Shown here piece by piece: positions 58,039-64,000 of a DNA stretch of 64,000 nucleotides; position 1 is the first letter of the stretch, and each line of letters opens with the position of its first letter. Where the stretch lies: positions 124,001-188,000 of the forward strand of contig JACJYI010000005.1 of the NCBI GenBank assembly GCA_020636225.1, read 5' to 3'. Made by a program: the position numbers and the translations under genes. Origin of the DNA: Lewinellaceae bacterium. Its GTDB lineage: Bacteria; Bacteroidota; Bacteroidia; Chitinophagales; Saprospiraceae. The notes beneath the pieces were generated by a model. That model was given only the letters and a program-made list of their open reading frames with translations. It did not search any database and had not been told where the DNA came from.

Positions 58039-58920
58039 ATGCGTACGCTCTTACTGATCATCAGCTTTTTCTGGACAGGCACCACCGTCCTGCAGGCCCA
58101 GGACGATCTGCTCAGCCTCCTTGGTGAGGAGGAGACCGTCGATTATGCGGCTTATGCCTTCAAATCACCCCGGGTGATCAACAGCCACAGCCTGGAAATG
58201 CTCCATGCCGGGGCCCTGGATTTCCGCATCCTCCACCGCTTCGGACGGTTGGACCAGGGTGTATATGACGTCTTCGGTCTGGACAATGCCAGCATCCGCC
58301 TCAGTTTTGACTATGGGATCACGTCCAATCTCACCGTGGGCTTCGGACGGACCAATCAGAAAAAGGAGATCGATGCCTTTGTGAAGTATCGCCTCCTGCG
58401 CCAGAGCACAGGGGCCAAGGTCATGCCAGTGACCGTCACCTGGGTCAGCGGGATCACCCGCAATGGGCTGAAGAATCCCTATCCCGGTGAATCCATATCC
58501 GGCAGTGATCGCCTGGCCTATTATCATCAGGCCATTGTGGGCCGGAAATTCTCAGACCACTTTACCCTCCAGCTGGCTCCGACCGTGGTGCATCGCAACC
58601 TGACCAGCGGTTCGCTCGATCCGAATACGATCTATGCCCTGGAGATGGGGATGCGGTACAAGCTGACCCAGCGCGTGGCCATCCTGCTGGATTATGTACA
58701 CAGCTTCAATCGCTTTCCCAACCTGGTGGTTCGCAATCCGCTGTCCGTCGGGGTGGATATCGAGACCGGGGGTCACGTGTTCCAATTGCACTTCACCAAC
58801 AGCACCGGGATGAACGAGCGGGCCTTTATCACCGAAGCCAATGGCAGTTGGCTGAAAGGGGAGATCCAGTTCGGGTTCAACCTGAGCCGCGTGTTCCAGA
58901 TCGTGCAGCCGAAGATCTGA
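58039..58920 (+). CDS. Outer-membrane beta-barrel protein, DUF5777-like
   Basis: 293 residues. Signal peptide (LLLIISFFWTGTTVLQAQ), then PRVINSHSLEMLHAGALDFRILHRFGRL and alternating-strand sequence typical of DUF5777, ending on an aromatic-containing strand (IQFGFNLSRVFQIV). These proteins are commonly encoded beside cytochrome or YceI genes. Function is not known; it could be a porin or an electron-transfer scaffold for the haem lipoprotein upstream. Confidence 0.87.
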   Translation: MRTLLLIISFFWTGTTVLQAQDDLLSLLGEEETVDYAAYAFKSPRVINSHSLEMLHAGALDFRILHRFGRLDQGVYDVFGLDNASIRLSFDYGITSNLTVGFGRTNQKKEIDAFVKYRLLRQSTGAKVMPVTVTWVSGITRNGLKNPYPGESISGSDRLAYYHQAIVGRKFSDHFTLQLAPTVVHRNLTSGSLDPNTIYALEMGMRYKLTQRVAILLDYVHSFNRFPNLVVRNPLSVGVDIETGGHVFQLHFTNSTGMNERAFITEANGSWLKGEIQFGFNLSRVFQIVQPKI

Positions 58921-59016
58921 TCAGAACGCCTGACCAGCCCGATGGAATAGAATGTTTGATCCTGGTGACCGCAACCTGACAAAGCCTTCTTTACAATGGA
59001 TTTTTCTCCAAACAGC

Positions 59017-59406
59017 CTATATGTCGTAAATGAATACGGCCAGCAAACCGCTCAACACTACACTGGTCAAGCCAAGTACAAGGCGGTTTCTTGGATAGGC
59101 GAGAAGGCCGAGCAGGTAAAGTCCAAGCGCAGCGGGAAGTGGGGTGATCAGGTAATCTGAAAACCCTATGGTTGTCAGGGCCAGCAGGGTATACACCAAT
59201 GCACCGCCCAAGGCAAACCAGAATGCTTTGGTGAAGGGCGCCGTGGATAGACTTAAATAGGCCCCTGTGCCAAACGTCAGGAGCAGACCCCAGAATATGG
59301 TGTTGCGGTTCACCAGGCCAGCATCCATCAGGAGTGTCCACCAGATAGGCAGGACCAAGAGGCCAATGAGCAGGCTTCGGATTACAATACGAGTATCCAT
59401 GACCAT
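59017..59406 (-). CDS. Small four-helix membrane protein, unknown
   Basis: 129 residues with four hydrophobic segments: VIRSLLIGLLVLPIWWTLLM, TIFWGLLLTFGTGAYLSL, AFWFALGGALVYTLLALT and ALGLYLLGLLAYP followed by LGLTSVVLSGLLAVFI. Almost no soluble loops, no motif, no family assigned. ATGs at 59406 and 59400 are both possible; TATTTTTG at 59415-59422 (minus) matches the -7 motif but leaves only a few bases of leader, so the start may be further in or the mRNA leaderless. Neighbours give no functional hint. Confidence 0.65.
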   Translation of the reverse strand: MVMDTRIVIRSLLIGLLVLPIWWTLLMDAGLVNRNTIFWGLLLTFGTGAYLSLSTAPFTKAFWFALGGALVYTLLALTTIGFSDYLITPLPAALGLYLLGLLAYPRNRLVLGLTSVVLSGLLAVFIYDI

Positions 59407-59570
59407 GGTTTTCCCAAAAATAAATGAAATTGAGCATACTCCCGTCTTCAGCATATTGTCAATCCTTGACATCAGGAGATTCCTGACAGATTTCCGCACT
59501 CTCCAGAGCAGGTAGGGAAAAGCGAAAATGAACGTTAGTTCATTTTCCTTGGAAGGGGAAAGACCAATAA

Positions 59571-60566
59571 TTACCCGAAATCGATCTCTGTATTGTCTCC
59601 CGTGTTCAGGCTTTGACGAGGGCCCTGGATGGATGAATCATTGCCGATGATGCTGTGGTGAAGCACCACTTCTTCCAGGCTGGCATAATGGCCCACGATG
59701 GACTCCCGCACCATGCTGGCGAAAATGCGCGTATGGCTGCCAATGCTGACATTGGGGCCAATGATGGAATGGCTGATCGAGCAATGCTCCCCAATGTAGA
59801 CAGGAGGGATAATAATGGTGTTATCCAACCCCTCCGTGTTGGTTGTGGCGGCACCCGGACGCTTGAGCATCATGGCATTGGTCTCCAGGAGAACTTCCTT
59901 CTTGCCGCAGTCAAACCAGTTGTTGACCTCCATGGTGTGAAAGGTCACCCCGGCCCGGATCATGGACTCGAGCACATCGGTCAGCTGGTATTCCTGGAGC
60001 GTGCGCTGGTCGCTGTCGATCAGGGTGGCCACGGCCTGGCGAAAGGCGGCCACTTCCCGGATCTTGTACATGCCCACCAGGGCCAGGTTGGATTTGGGGA
60101 TCTTCGGTTTTTCGATCAGGTGGATCGCCTTTCCGGCTGCATCGACCTCTACCACACCGACATCGCGGGGGTCCTTCACCTTTTTCACGGCCAGGCAGGA
60201 TCCGGGGCAGGCGAGGAAGGCCGACATGTCCAGGTCGATGATGGTATCGCCAAAGACGATGATCAGTTCGTCATCATCCTCGTACAGGTCGCGGGCCATG
60301 TGGATGGCGTGGGCGGATCCCAGGCGGTTGGTCTGGGTGACGAAGGTCTTGTTCAGGTCGGGATAGGCCTGCTCCAGGTACAGGCGCATCTTCTCACCCA
60401 GGTATCCGATCACGAAGACAAAGTCCTGGACACCGGCAGCGACCAGCTGGTCCACCAGAAAGGCCAGGATCGGCTTGCCGGCCACCGGAATCAGGGGCTT
60501 GGGCTGGGTATAGGTATGTGGACGAAGACGGATGCCGGCACCGGCCACGGGAATGATCGCTCTCAT
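59571..60566 (-). CDS. Sugar-phosphate nucleotidyltransferase with left-handed beta-helix tail
   Basis: 331 residues. Activates a sugar 1-phosphate with an NTP. N-terminal Rossmann-like domain starts MRAIIPVAGAGIRLRPHTYTQPKPLIPVAGKPI (nucleotide loop and catalytic lysine), FGDTIIDLD supplies the metal aspartate, and EKPKIPKSNLALVGMYKI is typical of glucose-1-phosphate thymidylyl/uridylyltransferases. The C-terminal part (VYIGEHCSISHSIIGPNVSIGSHTRIF) has hexapeptide repeats. Sugar specificity cannot be read; candidates are dTDP-glucose, UDP-glucose or GDP-mannose synthesis. Single gene. Confidence 0.92.
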   Translation of the reverse strand: MRAIIPVAGAGIRLRPHTYTQPKPLIPVAGKPILAFLVDQLVAAGVQDFVFVIGYLGEKMRLYLEQAYPDLNKTFVTQTNRLGSAHAIHMARDLYEDDDELIIVFGDTIIDLDMSAFLACPGSCLAVKKVKDPRDVGVVEVDAAGKAIHLIEKPKIPKSNLALVGMYKIREVAAFRQAVATLIDSDQRTLQEYQLTDVLESMIRAGVTFHTMEVNNWFDCGKKEVLLETNAMMLKRPGAATTNTEGLDNTIIIPPVYIGEHCSISHSIIGPNVSIGSHTRIFASMVRESIVGHYASLEEVVLHHSIIGNDSSIQGPRQSLNTGDNTEIDFG

Positions 60567-60666
60567 AAGTGCCCAAACTTACGGGAAAAGCCCGGTGAAT
60601 AACAGTCACCCGTTGTGGTGAACCAGCATTAACCTTCTTTTGACAATGGATGCCATTCGCTTCCTG

Positions 60667-60674
60667 TACCTTTG
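60667..60674 (+). promoter_or_regulatory. -7 promoter element (TACCTTTG) of the metal-efflux genes
   Basis: Perfect TAnnTTTG match 42 bp before the ATG at 60716; a nearer ATG at 60683 would be almost leaderless. Confidence 0.55.
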
Positions 60675-60715
60675 CATTTCGAATGTTGATCTATTTCCAT
60701 ACCCGACTGTCTGCG

Positions 60716-61123
60716 ATGGCACGCCCTTTTGTGGTTACCCTGGCCATAGCTGGTATGCTGTCCCTTCAATTCTTCGGTTCGGCCAACGGACAGGAATTGA
60801 TCCGACATCTCGGGGATATCACGGATCATTATCAGGAACATGTCGCTGCTGATCCGAGTCTGTCGATCTCGGATTTCCTCGCCCTTCACTTCGGGGATCT
60901 GCAGCAACAGCATCAATCAGAGCACGATCATTCCGATCTTCCCTTTCAGGATGGTCACCATCACAGCCTGGTGATATCCGGCTTCCTGCTGGCCCTGCCT
61001 GAGGTCCATCTCTTCCCGGCAATTCCCGGCAGAGAAGTCCACATGTCTGGTCAGGGAAAGGATCCCTCCTGGATCACGTCCGAACTCACCTACGAGATCT
61101 GGCAGCCACCCCGAGCCGTCTGA
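60716..61123 (+). CDS. Small His-rich exported protein upstream of a metal efflux pump
   Basis: 135 residues. Signal peptide (FVVTLAIAGMLSLQFFGSANGQ), helical part with SISDFLALHFGDLQ, then a histidine/aspartate cluster HQSEHDHSDLPF and HHH (H66, H70, H72, H81-H83). It ends in a Trp/Pro segment. The motif order (SxxDFLxxHF, then H-D-H-x-DLPF) is reminiscent of small proteins encoded before CusA-type pumps in other Bacteroidota, but I cannot name the family. Inference: a periplasmic metal-binding or metal-sensing protein for the pump. 75 bp separate it from the pump gene. Confidence 0.75.
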   Translation: MARPFVVTLAIAGMLSLQFFGSANGQELIRHLGDITDHYQEHVAADPSLSISDFLALHFGDLQQQHQSEHDHSDLPFQDGHHHSLVISGFLLALPEVHLFPAIPGREVHMSGQGKDPSWITSELTYEIWQPPRAV

Positions 61124-61198
61124 ATGCATTCATGGAATGGGTGACGACCATGGCCTATCGGGCACGGGTCGTATTTCAGACGTTAGAAAGGTGCGTTC

Positions 61199-64000
61199 AT
61201 GTTTTCATCGATCATTCGTTTTTCATTGCGGCACAAACTGCTTGTGCTGGCTGGTGCCCTGGTCATTATGGCCTGGGGACTGTATTCCTTTTCGCGGCTC
61301 CCCATCGATGCCATTCCGGATATCACCAACAACCAGGTGCAGGTCCTCACGGTATGTCCCACCCTGGCCACCCAGGAGGTCGAACAGTTTGTGACCAGCC
61401 CCATTGAGCTGGAGGTTCGGAATATCCCCGGGGTCGTCGAGCTGCGATCCATTTCCCGATTCGGGCTCAGCGTCATCACCATCGTCTTTGATGAAGACAT
61501 TGGCACGTATCAGGCCCGGCAGATGGTCAACGAAAAGCTGGCCATGGCGGAGCAGGTCATTCCCCAGGGTTTTGGCCAACCTGAACTGGCTCCCATCTCG
61601 ACCGGTCTGGGCGAGATCCTCCACTACCGGATCGAGCCACTCCCCGGCTATGAACATCGATACACGGCGACCGACCTGCGCACCATCCAGGATTGGATCG
61701 TCAAGCGGCAGCTGACCGGTATCCAGGGGGTCGTCGAGGTCAATTCCTTTGGCGGATACCTCAAGCAATACGAGATCGCCGTCGTGCCCGAGCGGTTGCA
61801 GGCGCTGGACATCAGCCTGGGGCAACTGTACGAGGCCATCGCGTCCTCCAACGAGAATACCGGTGGTGCCTATATCGAAAAGCAGACCGATGCCTACTTC
61901 ATCCGGACCGAGGGATTGGCCCGTTCGCTGGAGGATATCGGTCAGATCGTCGTAGCCAATCGGGGCGGTGTCCCTGTCCTGGCCAGGGATGTGGCGGACA
62001 TCCGGGAGGGGTATGCCATCCGATATGGGGCCGTATCCAGTCAGGCGTCCGGGGAGATCGTCCTGGGCATCGTGATGATGCTCAAGGGCGAGAATGCCGG
62101 CCATGTCATCCAACGGGTGAAGGACCGGCTGGAACAGATCAAGCCATCCCTGCCGGAAGGGATCACGGTGACCCCGTTCCTGGATCGCGAGGACCTGGTC
62201 GACCGGACGATCGTGACGGTGCGCAACAACTTGCTGGAGGGAGCCCTCATCGTGATCCTGGTGCTGGTCCTGCTGGTCGGCAATTTCCGGGCCGGACTGG
62301 TGATCGCTTCCGTCATTCCCCTGGCCATGCTCTTTGCCCTGGGGCTGATGTTGCAAACCGGGGTCACGGCCAACCTGATGTCCCTCGGCGCCATCGATTT
62401 CGGCCTGATCGTGGATGGAGCGGTCATCCTGATCGAGGCCACCCTGTTCTACCTGTTCATCCACCATCGCCGGAGTGGCAAGGAGGTGACCATTTCCCAG
62501 GTGGAGATGGACGAGAGTATCTACCTGGCCTCTTCCAAAGTCGCCCGTTCCTCCGTATTCGGTGTCCTGATCATTCTCATCGTCTATCTGCCCATCCTGG
62601 CCCTGACGGGGATCGAGGGAAAGATGTTCCGCCCCATGGCCCTGACAGTGTCCTATGCCCTTCTCGGAGCACTGATCCTGTCCCTGACCTATGTGCCGGT
62701 CATCGCCTCCCTGGTATTGAGCAAGAAGATCAAGGGTGAGAATGCCCTGTCGGAAAAGTTGGTGCATGGCATGCAGCGAACGTTCACACCGTTCTTCGAC
62801 CTGGCCCTGGCAAGACCCCGGGTGACGGTGGCGATCGCCCTGCTGATGCTGGGAGGGGCGGTCGCCCTCTTTTCGACCATGGGTGGAGAATTCATTCCCA
62901 CCCTCGACGAAGGGGATATCATGATGCACGGCTTTTGCAAGCCGGGTACGTCCCTGACCCAGACCATCGAGAGCCATCACCTGGCTCAGAAGGTGATCCT
63001 GGACCAATTCCCCGATGAGGTCGACCAGGTCATTTCCAAGATCGGTTCTGCGGAGATTCCCACCGATCCCATGGCTCCGGAAACCGCGGACAATATCATC
63101 CTGCTCAAGCCCAAGGAGGAGTGGACCCGGACTCAGGACAAGGAAGAACTTGTGGAGATGATCCATCAGGCCGTGCTGACGGTACCTGGGATGGCCTTCG
63201 AGTTCACCCAGCCGATCAAGATGCGATTTGACGAGATGATGACCGGTGTGCGCAGTGATATTGCTGTCAAGCTGTTCGGAGACAATCTGGATACCCTGGC
63301 CCTGTATGGCGACCGGCTGGCGCGTGTGATGGGGAATGTGGACGGAGCGCGGGATATCAAGGTGGAACAGGTGCTTGGGTTGCCGCAGTTGAGGGTGCGG
63401 TTCAGGTATGACCAGCTGGCCCGGTACGGGATCCAGGTGCGGGACGCCAATCAGGCTGTCCGGATCGCCCTGGCCGGCGAGGTGGCGGGCCAGATCTATG
63501 AGGACGAAAGGCGATTTGACCTGGTCGTGCGCATGCGGGCACAGGAGCGGCAGGATGCGGAACGGATCGGATTGATCCCCGTGCGAACAAGCAGTGGCAA
63601 CCTGATCCCCCTGGGTGAGATCGCGGAGATCCGGGAGGTGAACGGTGCTGCCCAGATCTCCAGGGAAGAGGGCCGGCGTCGGTTGGTCATCAGTGCCAAT
63701 GTCCGGGGACGGGATGTGGAGAGTGTCATCCAGGACATGGAAAATCGGATCGGCGAGGAGATCCATCTGCCCAGCGGATATCTGATCACCTTCGGCGGGC
63801 AATTTGAGAACCTGGTGGCTGCCAAGCAACGGTTGAGCGTGGCGGTACCCCTGGCCCTGATCCTCATCGGTATCCTGCTGTATGTGACCTTCAACAGCCT
63901 GCTGGAAAGTGCCCTGATCTTTTCGGCCATTCCCTTGGCTTCCATCGGCGGGGTCATCGCCTTGTGGATGAGGGACATGCCGTTTTCCATTTCCGCAGGG
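61199..64000 (+). CDS. cusA: CusA/CzcA-type heavy-metal efflux RND transporter, 3' truncated by the window end
   Basis: 934 codons are open to the last base of the window; the stop lies outside. RND pump that exports monovalent or divalent metal ions from the periplasm across the outer membrane with a CusB-type adaptor and CusC-type channel. Start MFSSIIRFSLRHKLLVLAGALVIM is the usual first helix; PIDAIPDITNNQVQVLT follows; the second set of helices contains DFGLIVDGAVILIE, whose acidic residues form the heavy-metal (HME) type proton relay seen in CzcA/CnrA members. ENTGGAYIEKQ and the second porter repeats are intact up to RLSVAVPLALILIGILLYVTFNSLLESA, near the ninth helix. Metal specificity (Cu/Ag, Zn/Co/Cd) is not decided here. 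It is preceded by the His-rich protein, with no adaptor between. Confidence 0.95.
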   Translation, partial: MFSSIIRFSLRHKLLVLAGALVIMAWGLYSFSRLPIDAIPDITNNQVQVLTVCPTLATQEVEQFVTSPIELEVRNIPGVVELRSISRFGLSVITIVFDEDIGTYQARQMVNEKLAMAEQVIPQGFGQPELAPISTGLGEILHYRIEPLPGYEHRYTATDLRTIQDWIVKRQLTGIQGVVEVNSFGGYLKQYEIAVVPERLQALDISLGQLYEAIASSNENTGGAYIEKQTDAYFIRTEGLARSLEDIGQIVVANRGGVPVLARDVADIREGYAIRYGAVSSQASGEIVLGIVMMLKGENAGHVIQRVKDRLEQIKPSLPEGITVTPFLDREDLVDRTIVTVRNNLLEGALIVILVLVLLVGNFRAGLVIASVIPLAMLFALGLMLQTGVTANLMSLGAIDFGLIVDGAVILIEATLFYLFIHHRRSGKEVTISQVEMDESIYLASSKVARSSVFGVLIILIVYLPILALTGIEGKMFRPMALTVSYALLGALILSLTYVPVIASLVLSKKIKGENALSEKLVHGMQRTFTPFFDLALARPRVTVAIALLMLGGAVALFSTMGGEFIPTLDEGDIMMHGFCKPGTSLTQTIESHHLAQKVILDQFPDEVDQVISKIGSAEIPTDPMAPETADNIILLKPKEEWTRTQDKEELVEMIHQAVLTVPGMAFEFTQPIKMRFDEMMTGVRSDIAVKLFGDNLDTLALYGDRLARVMGNVDGARDIKVEQVLGLPQLRVRFRYDQLARYGIQVRDANQAVRIALAGEVAGQIYEDERRFDLVVRMRAQERQDAERIGLIPVRTSSGNLIPLGEIAEIREVNGAAQISREEGRRRLVISANVRGRDVESVIQDMENRIGEEIHLPSGYLITFGGQFENLVAAKQRLSVAVPLALILIGILLYVTFNSLLESALIFSAIPLASIGGVIALWMRDMPFSISAG

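Noticed and set aside
61223..63829. 868-codon minus-strand open frame
   Set aside because: It is the antisense shadow of the CusA-type pump, whose plus-strand frame has all RND motifs; the shadow has an unnatural D/H/G/Q-rich composition.
1..64000. tRNA, rRNA, CRISPR arrays, integrases, transposases
   Set aside because: No T-loop/acceptor patterns, no rRNA-like stretches, no regular repeat-spacer array and no recombinase motifs were seen by eye; small structured RNAs without obvious signature could still be missed.

Overview
The window reads as a chromosomal segment of a G+C-rich Bacteroidota, most likely of the Saprospiria type. The evidence is three proteins with type IX secretion (T9SS) C-terminal sorting domains plus a PDZ protein carrying one, Omp28-like lipoproteins, an RprX/RprY-like two-component system, an F-type ATP synthase cluster atpB-E-F-H-A-G without atpD/atpC, ZapA next to RNase Y, and many copies of the Bacteroidota -7 promoter motif TAnnTTTG just upstream of genes. 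No rRNA, tRNA, CRISPR array, integrase or transposase was seen.

Layout. 1-2951: end of a large gliding/T9SS surface protein, then riboflavin synthase. 3020-4740: an array of more than twenty short GC-rich hairpins (GGCTnnAGCC cores) with a 793-bp higher-order period, ending directly against an unknown gene. 5541-8738: a one-chain UvrD-like helicase with a RecB/AddB-type nuclease domain. 8987-13879: an operon for a bidirectional NAD-linked [NiFe] hydrogenase, hoxF, a hoxU-hoxY gene fusion, hoxH and its maturation protease hoxW. 13888-19020 (minus strand): MoxR ATPase, two TlpA-like thioredoxins and DNA ligase LigA. 19149-22711: a beta-barrel protein and a tandem pair of Omp28-like lipoproteins with nearly identical 3' parts. 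23110-29558: pheT, a triplicated 262-bp non-coding repeat, a coiled-coil protein with zapA, rny, and a small membrane protein. 29820-35056: ATP synthase genes. 35316-42415: M16 peptidase, ahcY, a DUF47/Pit phosphate uptake pair, yidD. 42391-48920: secreted proteins of unknown role, an M14-like amidohydrolase, the RprXY-like pair and a divergent PDZ protein that share a promoter region with three TTAAC boxes spaced exactly 11 bp. 49357-53671 (minus): lpd, a RicT/PSP1 protein, holB and glutathione peroxidase. 53736-58920: queD-like gene, two T9SS-exported proteins, a haem lipoprotein with its beta-barrel neighbour. 59017-64000: membrane protein, sugar nucleotidyltransferase, a histidine-rich small exported protein and the start of a CusA/CzcA metal efflux pump, open to the window end.

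How it fits together. The hydrogenase genes would couple H2 and NAD(H); the ATP synthase, Lpd, riboflavin synthase and phosphate importer are core energy functions. A redox-active envelope theme recurs (two TlpA proteins, three Omp28-like CxxC proteins, glutathione peroxidase, a two-haem lipoprotein).

The most unusual points are the hoxU-hoxY fusion, the degenerate NuoE-like domain of HoxF, the 11-bp TTAAC operator array placed symmetrically between two promoters, the recombining Omp28 pair, and the abundance of distinct non-coding repeat families (hairpin array, 262-bp triplicate, heptamer/octamer tandem repeats, a 150-bp palindrome).
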